Source: Eucalyptus grandis (taxonomy: Eukaryota > Streptophyta > Magnoliopsida > Myrtales > Myrtaceae). From it: a DNA stretch of 64,000 nucleotides. The notes under the pieces are model-generated. The model ran no database searches. It was not told the origin of the DNA and saw only the letters and a program-made list of their open reading frames with translations. Where the stretch lies: assembly GCF_016545825.1 (NCBI RefSeq), contig NC_052618.1, positions 60,194,561 through 60,258,560 of the forward strand, read 5' to 3'. Each line of letters starts with the position of its first letter. Position 1 is the first letter of the stretch. The translations under genes and the position numbers were made by a program. Below are positions 11,552-22,626 of this stretch, in pieces.

Positions 11552-12293
11552 TATATTATATACAGCCGAACAAGTCAAAAAAGTCATATTGATAAGTTTT
11601 TCTTACGGAAAAGGAATTCGTTAGAAGTGATTTTAAATGTAATATTTATTTCTCTTAAATTTTGCGACCACACGCACTTTAATCTATTTTAATGAGTTTT
11701 AAAAATTTGACTAGTCCTTTAAATTCCTGTAGAAGATGTCTTGGTAGGGCGTGCTCTCTTCGATATATTTGCCTGAGAAGGAAAGCTGCCGGCTAGGCGT
11801 TGCCTGGGACTCTTCCAAGAGTGCCATATGTCTGTCCAGAAATCCTTAAAACCGCATTCTACGATTCCTGAGTCTGACTTTCTTAGTTAGATGGAAACGA
11901 TGATGAGAATATTCTTTTCTTGGTTCCCTTAGGATGTTATGTTATTAAATGAGCATGCTTCGTCAATGACAAATTTTCTAGACCCTGAATTCCTATTATC
12001 AACTCGGAATCTAAACGACGAACTAAGCTTCGACCGACTCATTCTGATTAGAATTCCTAGCTCCTGAAGTGACAAGGTATGCTTCCCTGCTATTAAACGA
12101 ACTCCTCCGTTGAGCCTCCTCCCAACAGCCTCTCTTCCTCTCTACGCAATCTCTCTTGATCAAAAGGGACACGTCAAGGTCTGAAGAAGAGGAGAAAAGT
12201 GAATACGTGAGTGTCCACCACTAATACCCAATATGTTTACTGTAGAGAATTTTCAAGGAGAGAGCCCCTTCAAGTCTTTGCTTAAGAGAAGAT
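11552..12293. other. Intergenic, nothing recognised
   Basis: AT-rich DNA between solo LTR A and the next copia element. No long open frame, RNA gene or repeat with clear ends was seen. Confidence 0.6.
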
Positions 12294-12298
12294 AACAA

Positions 12299-12802
12299 TG
12301 TTGGAAATTTTCTATAATATGGGCTTACGTTAATTAATTATTTTTCTATTTTAAATAATCGAATTAATGGATATTCCGATATTTGTTGAACACTACAGTG
12401 ATCTGATTAAATTGGGTATTGGCATTGATAACGGGCCTGGTTGAGCAGCAAAGTGTAGGCAATTGTGTTTAACTGAAACCCGTAATGGGAATGGTTTAGT
12501 TGACACGCTGTTGATTAGGGTTTGTTAGGTCCCCTCTCTAACCTATAAAATGATATGTTATATCTATCAGTTGCTTTAATCCCATTGAAAGCTCCTATAT
12601 CGAAATATGTCATAGAGAGGAAGATCTGACATTCCAATAGATCATTGATTATCAGAGTGATTTATTTTTCTTCAAGTAAAGTAATGGCTCAAACATGTAC
12701 ACTTTAATTCTGCTATATTTATTGATCTCGGTGTTTTAGAATCATATATGGATCCGTTTGTTTCAGCATTGATTAGTTGTTTATGTGAATAAATTTTCTA
12801 CA
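12299..12802 (+). repeat. 5' LTR of Copia-2
   Basis: TGTTGG at the start, CTACA at the end; pairs with 16114-16615. It includes a short direct-repeat-rich segment around the ATAAAATGATATGTTATATC sequence. Confidence 0.9.
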
Positions 12803-14694
12803 TGTGATATCAGAGTTAATCATATATGATTGTAGATCCCAAATTTTATTTTTTTATTAACAAAATTTGAAATTTTCCTCTTTGAGCCGAATATGGGTGT
12901 TATTTTTCATGTGGATTTTTTGCTTGATTAATCTTGAAACCTTAGGGCTTTTGTTCTAAATGTCGAGATCTTTCCAACCATATATAATTTGTATGGTTTC
13001 GTTGAGAATTGAGTGAGAATTTTAAAGTTGAAATTCTAGGGTTTATATATAGAAAAGGTCCTAGAATTTTAAGTTACATTCTAGCATTGCCTTCGTTTTT
13101 CTCTTCAATTCGACGGTAGCAACGATTGGTTTGGAGATTGTTTGTTTCCCTTTTGGATGAGCGATTAGGGTTTTGGCCGATTTTGCTAACTTGATTTCTG
13201 GGGTTTCGATACGATTCATGTTAGTAGATTAGTCTACACGCATTGCGTGTAGTTCTTTCCGTGGTTGTTGCTCGATCGTCCATCTCGTTTCGATGCATAC
13301 ATGGAAGAGGGTCCGTAGGATGAATTGCGGACTCGTGAAGTTTGTGTGAAGGAAAAAGAATCTTGTTTTTTTTTTTTCTTTTCTTTTCTTGCTTCGCTGT
13401 AATTCGTGTGGTTTGAGGTCGTTCCTGGTCGGGATCATGCAAATTAGAAATGCTTGATGCTCGTCGTGTCATGACCTTGTGATCTTGATGTTGCTAATTG
13501 TATGTATGCTTCGATTTTCGAGAATTTCCTTCTTAAAAGGTTTGATCTTCGAGATTTTTGAATGTGGAGTGCTTCGGGAATTGATAACATGGTATTGAAA
13601 CGGTTTGATCTTTGGGAACTCTTTAGCATCTTTGAGAGATGAGCTTGTTTTTTGTCATGTCGCTGGATTGCGACACACTGGTTTTGACCTCTTTTTCTGC
13701 TTGTCTGCCAGCCCATAATCCCATAGGACAAGCTGTGAATTGTCAATTGGAGGCTATGAAATTTTTGGGTTTTCAGATAGATGCTATCCTTCTAATAATA
13801 ATTTCAGGAATTTTGAAGTTTTGTCTCCCTTTTAACTTGATGGGTACAATTAAGCAAAGAAATGATTTACACAAAAAAAAAGAAGGAGATGTGGTTTGAT
13901 TAATAGGGTTGGTGAATCTCATAACACTTTTATAGAATTTTTATGACGTAGAAGAGCAAAAAGACCATAGGAAATTTGAATGTTGGCTTTGTTCAAGGTT
14001 ACAGTCTTTTTTAGTTTTGGACCGGTGACTAACGGAAGACTATAGCGTCAAAATCGAATTAATCAACATTACTGAAAATTTTGGCAAACCAAACAGACCC
14101 TTCATGTCTTCTTGTGTGGTTTTACCACGAGTCATCGGAGTGGACTGGCTTAACATGATTGAGGTTTGGAAGTCCTCTTTACAGAGATTGTACTTGATCT
14201 CTTGTGGGTTTCATGCTAACATGCATGGAGGATACTTCTAAATTCAGATGATATGATTGTGTCAAATAGGTGGAGATTGAGTTATTGCATGACTACGAAA
14301 TTTCCCAAATTTAGAAGATGCCAAATTTAAACATGCCAACCAAGGGTTGATAGTGAGGAAGCGTGAGATAAAGATTGTCCTCATGACTTTTTGATGTAAT
14401 GATTACTGATAGTTACGAAATTTTTGGCTCCCTATAATTCTAGTAACCATTCGTATCCATTCTTGATTTGCCATGAGTCCGAAATATTAAAAAAAAAAAA
14501 AAACTTAAAAAAATTATGGCAAAAATTGTTGCTTGAAAATGCAATATGATCTTTGGAAGCACATGTTGTAAAGTGCTTCATATTGTTTGATGAATTTTGG
14601 GCATAAATGATTAGAGTTCTCTATTGATAAAAATTAGTATATATTTATTCTTACCTTTTACCAAAAATAAAATAAAATAGTATATACAATTACC

Positions 14695-15185
14695 TGCCCA
14701 AAGGGGATTATTGTGTATATTAATTTGAAAATTGCATGAAGATAAATTGCAAAATTAAAAGATGGTGATGTATGACTCAAAAAGATTTATTTGCCCAAAT
14801 GGGATAATTTTTTTGAAAGTTATGTGTAATTCCCCTTTATATTGATATATTAGAGATGAATGATGGGGATGTGTGACTCAAAAGGTTTATCTGCCTAAAA
14901 TGGATAAATTTTTTAGAGTTATGTGTAATTCCCCTCTATGTTGAGATAATGGAGATATATAATTTAAATGATTTGTCTGCCTAAAGGGGATTGATCCTTG
15001 AAGATTATATGTAATTCTCCTTTATCGTCTCTATATATTGATATCATGGAGATGTATAATTTAAATGATTTGTCTGCCCAAAGGGGATGGATCATTGACA
15101 ATTATGTGTAATTCTCCTTGTTATCGTTTCATAATCTTCATGTTGTGGAAAATAATGGTGTATATACACTCTACCCAAAGGGGAG
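14695..15185 (+). repeat. Six tandem units of about 97 bp in Copia-2
   Basis: The word TGCCCAAAGGGGAT or a close variant recurs at 14695, 14792, 14892, 14978, 15075 and 15172. Between the words, TTATGTGTAATTC and CTTTAT segments also recur. The units lie upstream of the pol remnant. Confidence 0.88.
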
Positions 15186-15310
15186 TTTGTGATGTGCTAA
15201 TTATTTTGTTGAATTGCCCATTGCTCATTATTGATTTTATTGCATTATGTGTGACAAACAGTTACTTTTGCTATAAATAACAACAATGCTACGGTTGAAA
15301 TGTTAATTGG

Positions 15311-15480
15311 ATTAAATATCATACCGTTAAGGACTTGGTCAAAAAGGGAGACATTGTGATTGAAAGTATCAAAATTGAGTCTATGTTGGCTGATCCTCTA
15401 ACAAAAGGCCTACGACCCATTTTGTTTAAAGAACATGTAAAGAATATGGGTGTTTTAGATTCTTTTGATTTCTTTTATTA
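15311..15480 (+). pseudogene. Remnant of copia pol C terminus in Copia-2
   Basis: The frame reads KYHTVKDLVKKGD, then SMLADPLTKGLRP and FKEHVKNMGVL. This is the conserved end of copia RNase H and pol (ADPLTKGL motif). Upstream RNase H residues are missing; the segment directly follows the tandem repeats. It ends at a stop after SFDFFY, about 630 bp before the right LTR. Confidence 0.85.
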
Positions 15481-16113
15481 GTGAGAGTTATACAAATTGT
15501 ATTTCTAGATATTATAGTTATATGTAGACTGATAATGCTTTTATGATGTTTATTAAAGCATTTGTTTTAATAACTGTTGTTATTGATTATATTGTTATTC
15601 TTTCTCCTGTTGACTGAGAAATGGAAGTATAAAACGGTATCTTTAAACAAATTTTAGTTTAAAGATGATTAGATGTCACTGATTATGAGATCTCATGTTG
15701 GATTGCGACATATTTATGCAATTTTATGTTGTTTAGAAATTGCATCAATGCAGTTTCATGTCGTTGAGAAATTGCATTGAGGATCGATAAGAAATAGTGA
15801 ATATTTTGATCACATGTTGGCACTATTTCTTACTACATTACTAGGCCCATGATCCATGAAAACATAATACTTATTATATGTGATTATGAAAGGTCATGTG
15901 TTGTGGTATTTTCTTAACACATTGGTCCCCATAGTCCTATACTGAGGTTATTTAGGATTATATTGGTATTGAGATATCGTTATTGGAATATTATTTTTTA
16001 AAGTTGTGGCAACATAAAACAAAATTTTCAGTTATTAACCCAATAATGTCGTTTTTAATATAAAATCTTTTTCAAAATAAAATAAGTTAATTAATGTAGC
16101 CCAAGTGGGAGAA

Positions 16114-16615
16114 TGTTGGAAATTTTCTATAATATAGGCTTACATTAATTAATTAGTTTTCTATTTTAAATAATTAGGTTAATGGATATTCCATTATTTG
16201 TTGGACCCTAATATGATTAAATTGGGTATTGGCATTTATTGATAACTGGCCTGGTTGAACAACAGAGTGTATGCAATTGTGTTTAACTGAAGCCTGTAAT
16301 GAGAATGGCCCAATTGACACGCTGTTGATTAGGGTTTGCTAGGTCCCCTATCTAACCTATAAAAGGATAGGTTATATCTATCAGTTGCTTTAATCCCATT
16401 GAAAGCTGCTATATCGAAATAGTTTATAGAGAGGAAGATCTGACATTCCAATAGATCCCTATTATCAGAGTGATCTACTTTTCTTCAAGTAAAGCAATGG
16501 CTCAAACATGTACGCTTTAATTCCGCTATATTTATTGATATCTGTGTTTTACAATCATATATGGATCCATTTGTTTCAGCATTGATTAGTTGTTTATGTG
16601 AATAAATTTTCTACA
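16114..16615 (+). repeat. 3' LTR of Copia-2
   Basis: Matches 12299-12802 with scattered substitutions and small indels; followed directly by the AACAA target duplication. Confidence 0.9.
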
Positions 16616-16828
16616 AACAAATCTCAGTAATTTATATGTTCCAATGTTTTTGTTGATTAAAACTTTCTTTGCAAAGTATGTTATGGTTGTGGTTAAGGAG
16701 CAGAGTTTTACAGTGAATTAGGCTCAAAACACATGGCTCATTTCCCCCGCCGCCAAGTGCTAACTATCCGAGTTTTAGCTCACCTTGTACTTGGTGCATG
16801 AATTGAGTGCAGTATTTGTGTGCTCGCA

Positions 16829-17190
16829 ATAGGGGTGAGCATGGTCTAAATTGGGCCGATCCACTCACTAACCCTAGGACCAACCCTATTGAGTTTGGGA
16901 CTGAGGACTAACCCTATTGAGTTTAAGACTGAAGACTGAACCGACCTAATGGGTTTGATTTGGTTGTAGGGTCAACTCGGGACTAATCAACAATTTTTTT
17001 TTAAAATTTTTTGTACTTCCTAAAAAGGTGATCAAAAACCAAACCGACCCAATGGGTTCTGTTTGATTCTAGAGTTAACCCAGGATCAACTGATATATAT
17101 ATATATATATTTATTTCATTTTTTGTATTCTTTGAAAAGGCGATCAAGGATTGGACTGACCCAATGAGTTTAGTGACGAGCAAGGTCAAC
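16829..17190. repeat. TAGGGGTGAGCA-type repeat with internal tandem units
   Basis: Begins ATAGGGGTGAGCATGG, followed by GGTCNAA/ACCGACC words. CCGACCTAATGGGTT recurs with changes near 16941, 17044 and 17155 (period 103-111 bp). A similar sequence lies inverted at 21215-21412. It resembles non-autonomous hAT-like repeats with GGGGTGAGC ends, but I found no target duplication. The flanks (16621-16828 and 17191-17429) hold nothing recognised apart from short GAGCGTCAAGTG-like words. Confidence 0.5.
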
Positions 17191-18219
17191 TAAAAGATGC
17201 GAGTAGCGAGCGTTGAGCGTCAAGTAGGATGAATGTCAAGTGTCAAGTGAGGAGCAACAAGCAGGGCGAGCATCGAGCGGCAGATAGCACAAGTGATGCA
17301 AAGCGAGTGAGGTGAGTGTCAAATGACAAGTGCATAAATTGTTTCTTTAGATTTGGCAAATTAAAGACTAAGATGACAAATAAGATAGAAGAGAAGGAGT
17401 ACTAGAGGATGATGCTGTGATGAGTTATTTATGTTGTCATGCCCCGATCCTCCGAGTATGTGCCCATCACTCCTTGGTCGATTAATAGTATGTCTCAAGA
17501 CGCATCGCCGACCCATTCATTTTAATATAAGCATGCGGAAGTAGATATAAATCCCAAGACAATAGAACAATATGATAAGAAAGTAGAGTCTCAATTTTTT
17601 CAAATCAAAACAAACCCTTTTATAAACAAACGGGTTTATATATATACAAGTCCAGGCAGTTTTCCAAAAATATCGGCCTACAAAAAGGACTAACTAGTCT
17701 GACAAGTTTACCGATTCTGCTTCCCTTTGCCTTCCTAACTCCGGGACTTTTGGTTCTCCACAACCACCATCTAGGGACCTAAAAATATTATCCCACAATG
17801 GGTTGAGATGACGTCTCAGCAAGTTCGACTTTCTAAGACTCGATTAGGAAAAAAACACGCCAAAATGGCTGCTTAAGCACAATCACGCATCAGATAGCTT
17901 ACCTTGGCCCCAATTCCTTCCTGCAAGTCAGTACGATTCATATCTCAACCAATCACTTCATAATCAATTTATCTAGCCAGATCGAATCATCGATCAATCG
18001 ACTCAGTCGATTACATATCAACAAGATCATTTATTGGTCATCTCAATCAATACTATATATATAAGTTCGACCACCTTGCAAATAGCTTACTCTAAGCTGA
18101 AGATAGATAGTAGCTTGCCTCAAAGGCTAATAAGTAGTATACTATTCATTTTCTAAGATGACATATCGATAAGATGACATATAGAGTTATCGAGCTGATC
18201 TAGTATATTAATGGTGCTC

Positions 18220-18470
18220 ATCAAAGCTGTGCGATTCTTATTTGCTCACTGAAGCTGTGCAAACTTTATTTGCTCTCCGAAGCTGTGCGAACTTAATGCT
18301 CTTCGACAAATCTCAGAGGCGTCGTTAGGGGTTCTTACCTAGAGTACTGTAGTGGTGGGTCCTGCATCGCTCTCCCAGGGTTTGCTCGCCGGTTGTTAGC
18401 TTACAGGGTTCCCTGAGTTAGAAAAAGAAGAAGCTTAATGCTCTTCGAAGCTCTGCGAAACTTATAATAT
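18220..18470. repeat. Minisatellite GAAGCTGTGCGAACTT, split by a SINE
   Basis: Units of about 30 bp containing AAGCTGTGCGA and TGCTCTTCG repeat from 18225. A SINE at 18307-18433 interrupts the array and has duplicated one unit as its target site. Confidence 0.8.
18307..18433 (+). mobile_element. SINE family 1, 5'-truncated copy
   Basis: Matches the 3' two thirds of the SINE at 9271 (CAGAGGCGTCGTTAGG through GGGTTCCCTGAGTTAG) and ends in an A/G-rich tail. The 15-bp CTTAATGCTCTTCGA flanks it at 18292-18306 and 18434-18448. The tRNA-like head with A and B boxes is absent. Confidence 0.9.
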
Positions 18471-21106
18471 AGTGCCATTCAGAGCTGAAGTATCAAGCCC
18501 GCAGGTTGATACAATATACCATTCTAATCAACCAATGAATTCTCAAATTTATCATATCCAATAAAAATACATGTTTGTGGGTATACGATTGGCCTTAGCC
18601 AAAATACAAGGTTTTCACTTTTGAACATCCCACTATTTTCAGCACAATTTAGAGCTCAAATAAATAAACAGACTGCACCACAATAATCAACATAAAATTT
18701 CGGTCGTCGGCTATCCTGACCTAATTTCCGGAAAATAAATAAATAATTAAATAATTACGTAAAATATTAAATAAATGCAATAAATCCGATTTAGGCCCGT
18801 AATTGATGCCAAAATGGACTTGGAAAATTTTTAAGTTCGTTCAATAAATACTAGAACTTATTTCCTTGCTAATTACACTAACCATTTGTCTAACATGCAT
18901 CGATAAGGCACTAATCTAATTACTCTACTATAATCTATCCACCTAATTGCACTTAATTAAATATAATCAACCCATAAACGTTATTAACCGATTATTAGAG
19001 GATTAGTGAGTAAAACTCACTTGATTAAATACGAAGACCGAATCACCGTGACGATAGCGCGACGGTGGTCGAAACTTAGGCTCATGACGACACCAACGGG
19101 CTTGGACCGGGCCTAAACTTGGCCCAACAAATCTCAGCCCAAGCTGAGATTAGTTGCTGAATTGGGCTGGGCCAAAGACGGGCCAGGCTGGTGGACTTTG
19201 AATGGACTTGAGGGCTGGATCTTGCAGGCTGAAGATGGGCCGAAAGCTGGGCTTGGGCTGCTGAAGCAAAGAACACTGGACTGGGCTAAAATAAGGGACT
19301 GATTGGTGAGATGCTGGGCCTGGCCGAAGACGTTGGATGGAGGCCCGCTAGTCGATCGAAAATGGAGCAGCAATTTCGGCAGCTTGCTGGCGTTGAACTG
19401 GAGTTGAAGACGCGTGCAGATGGAGCAGCTTCAGTGGGGGTATCGGTGAAGATGGAAGACACGCGGCTGGAGCTGCTGCAGGCGTGTGGACAACGCTGCT
19501 GTTTCGGTGGATCTCGCGGGCTTCATGGCAAGGGAAACTGACCGAAGAAGCTGGGGCTTGGACTGCTTCGCTGGCGTTGAAAGTGGACTATCAATTGACC
19601 GGCTGAAGGAACCGACGAACTGACCTCCACGCGTGGGACAAAGGAGAAACAACGGCTGTTCGGTGGGGGAAAATGGGCTGCTTGATGAAGACGCGTGGGC
19701 TTTTGGCAGGAGGAGTCAACCTTGCTTTGGGGGGGTGTTCCTTTGGTTGACCACGGGAAAGCGTGGCCTGCAGAGGAGAGTTCAGAAGGGGTGTGGGCGT
19801 GTGTGAGTGGGGGAGAGTTTTCGGTGGATGGCAGAAGCAGAGGGAAAAAGAAAGTAAAACCAGAAATGAAGGAAACGTGGGGATGAGTTGCTCGCACAAA
19901 AGAAAAGGCGGGCAGTGATCGAGAGAGAGGGAGAGCGGAAAACGAAGATGGAGATCGGCAGGTGATGGTGTGCTCGAGAAAGTCGGAGTGCTAGCCATTA
20001 CATTAAAAACTTGTCCCCTAGATCTTTATGCATATCATCTTTGGTCCTCCATAATTCTTTCTAGCCTAAAATTCCATAAATAAATCAAATTGGTGCCAAA
20101 ATTCCAGCCCTCCTCCTTAGTTCCGAATTTCTTAAATTTTGGCTTCAATTTCTTCATGAAATTTCCCAAATCGATGTCCAATTTCGCCAAGAAAAATCCC
20201 ACACAATTTTCTGCAAGTCCCCAACACTCAAAGGCTTGGCTTGGAAGTCCAAATTTCATTTAATTTGGCTCATCCAAATTTTCGTTAATTTTCTGCGATA
20301 TCCGAATTGATTTTTCGTAAAAATCTCGGAATCTTAAAAAATTCTTCGGAGGGTGAGTCGACATTCCTAAAATAAGTCAAGACATGACAGAACTTTCAAT
20401 TTCTGAAATTGGGTTCGAATTCATGATTAATTTCCATTCGGTGCGTTTTTAGTGTGACTTAGGCTACCGGGTAGTTTTCAGAAATTTTTAGTGCAAATGA
20501 CTCGTGGTCAATTTTCTTCGAGCCACAATGAACCCACTCGACACAATGGCGACTCTCGATTATCGTGAAAATCTTGAGGCTTTAAATACGGACACGGGGT
20601 ACCGAAACGATAGAAAATTCAATCTAATGTTGGCTAACGAGAATTTTCCAATTTAGTGGTGTCACCCACGATTAGCCATACATCTCAGTCGAACTGATCT
20701 ATCTCTGATCTCAAATCAATTTATATCTGTGTTGTAATGGCATCTAAAGATGAACACAGTCGAATAGCCAATTCCTAGTCGAATTCTCAAGTTTATTGCA
20801 TTAAAATTCCTTAATGGTTTTCCCAAATAGTCTAGTTATCTCGAGAGTGATCATCTCTTAGAATAACCTTATAGGCGCGTCGATGAAATGCCCAATTTAT
20901 CAAATGGAAAACATGATTGAAAATCTGGGATGTCACATATGTTCTTTTGGACACTATGAAGACTCCTCACAAAAATATTTTCCTTATTTATAAATTATTG
21001 TTGACGCCATAAAAGACATTAAAAATCTAAGTTATTAAATAACAGTGTAAAATTACTTGAATTTCTCACTAATGAGCTACTTAATGTTGTTAACGCTTTT
21101 TATTTT

Positions 21107-21110
<4 letters not shown>

Positions 21111-21184
<74 letters not shown>
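21111..21184. repeat. Compound (CT)n(AT)n microsatellite
   Basis: About 24 CT units directly followed by AT units. Confidence 0.95.
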
Positions 21185-21214
21185 TTAAATAATATCTTAG
21201 ATATATAATATATA

Positions 21215-21412
21215 TAGAGTCAGGGTTGGTCCGGATTGGACTGACTTTTAACTCTTATAATCAAGAACCAACTTGCACAGTGCTGGTATAGGAATCCTAG
21301 AATTAAGGACCGACCCGTTTTCCCTATGAATGGGACCAGGACTAGGATTGGGTCGGTCCAAGATCGATCCCGGGTTGACCTTAGACTGATGCTCACCCCT
21401 AGCTCACAATAT
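21215..21412 (-). repeat. TAGGGGTGAGCA-type repeat, inverted copy
   Basis: Ends GATGCTCACCCCTAG and contains GGGTCGGTCC and GGTTGGTCC words. It is the reverse-strand relative of 16829-17190. No target duplication seen. Confidence 0.45.
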
Positions 21413-22622
21413 ATCTACCTCAGTGGGCTTCTTTTTCACTAAAAGAAAGCAGTAACAAGTTTTTTTTTTTAAACACTTGTTGGTCGTTAACATGGCTATT
21501 TCCACATTTATCTTGGTAAAGGGCGACACAATTACACTCACTGTGACGCCACTAAGAACAATTGCATTCAACTTAAAGGTGCTCGTTTTTCTTAAGCCAT
21601 GTAGATGTATTACTGTTTAATGCATAAAAGAAACAAGAATACTCAATTTGATTATTGTAGGACAGCCTTGTCTAACATGACCTAAAAAAGGTCATGCTAT
21701 GATCATTTCCGATGAATAAATACCTTCTTATTTGCATTCTATTGAAGCAAAAGGTGTATGATTCTGCATAATTTTACACGATGTGATCTGAAGAATGTGA
21801 CAAATAGTCGATCTAGTCCCTCTATATCCACCATGATCTGCATTCTGCCAACTAGAATATACTTTTGGAGAGAAACTATAAGTTCTTTGATGGACTTGAG
21901 TTAACTCAAGACTTTCGCTCACCTGAGTGCGTTCACAGTAGAGTTAGCATGAAAAAAGGAGAGACTAAATGTGCTATTTTCGCAGCTGCAGAGATGCAGA
22001 GAGAAATGGAGACCATTACTGGAGAAGTGAGAAGAATTAAAGTCCGTTACTTCCACAGGCATGGCCGCGGGACTGGGGGCGGGGTTGAGCAGCCCCACCT
22101 ATTCTGTGCCTAGCATAGCAGCAGCAATGACCTTTTGAAAGGTTCATCATCGCTTCCAATCCCTTTTTTGGGGTCGTCTGCTACCACTAGAAATTGTACT
22201 ACGTATTTAGCTTACACGTACTTGCATTAACCTTCTTCCCTCTTTTTTCTCCTCAATATAGATATTAAGAGGTGGCTTGCGGATTTGAGAGGAAGCCACT
22301 TGACCTGGGCCTTCTCTTGGTCCTATAAAGGTCAATTTACACCTACTGCCCAGACCGACTATTGGTTTTCATTGCGAAAAATTTGGGGGATGGCCCATCT
22401 GAAGAATCAAGACTGCTGACTATAATGAAAAAGTATAGTTACCCTACTCACTTTCATGTTCTTTCCAGTATCAGTTTATCATTCCTGGATCGGTAATACC
22501 AAGTGACCTGTAGACATAATGAAAAAGTGCAATTTTTAGATCATGTTCAGTTTCTCCTTCCATTTCTCTCTCTAAACATTCTATTCCGATGTTTATTCTG
22601 TTATATGCCCTAAACATATTTC
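21413..22622. other. No gene recognised; possible 5' part of the zinc-finger gene
   Basis: An upstream exon of the gene at 22627-24526 probably lies here, because the reading frame there opens at a splice acceptor. An open frame at 21865-22113 has no recognised domain and I do not call it. Confidence 0.45.
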
Positions 22623-22626
22623 TTAA

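Larger units (their letters stand above)
12299..16615 (+). mobile_element. Internally deleted Ty1/copia element (Copia-2), TSD AACAA
   Basis: LTRs at 12299-12802 (504 bp) and 16114-16615 (502 bp) both start TGTTGGAAATTTTC and end TTCTACA. AACAA flanks the element at 12294-12298 and 16616-16620. The primer site after the left LTR (TGTGATATCAGAGTTAAT) is a diverged Met-tRNA match, and AAGTGGGAGAA before the right LTR is the polypurine tract. The interior of 3.3 kb has no gag, integrase or RT. Only the last part of pol (about 15311-15480) remains, so the copy depended on enzymes made elsewhere. The LTRs differ at several percent, clearly older than Copia-1. Confidence 0.93.
17435..20937 (+). mobile_element. 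Giant solo LTR, copy B (3503 bp, TSD TATGT)
   Basis: Begins TGTCATGCCCCGATCC and ends GGGATGTCACA. TATGT occurs at 17430-17434 and again at 20938-20942. It matches solo LTR A in order: the 5' end, the segment with CGGAAAATAAATAAATAATT, the start of the GC-rich part near 19010, and the final 500 bp. It has no coding domain. Plus- and minus-strand open frames in the GC-rich 19.1-20.0 kb part are low-complexity and unsupported. Confidence 0.88.

Noticed and set aside
19082..19998. Several open frames of 60-135 codons on both strands
   Set aside because: They lie in the GC-rich block of solo LTR B; frames are not kept between the related copies.
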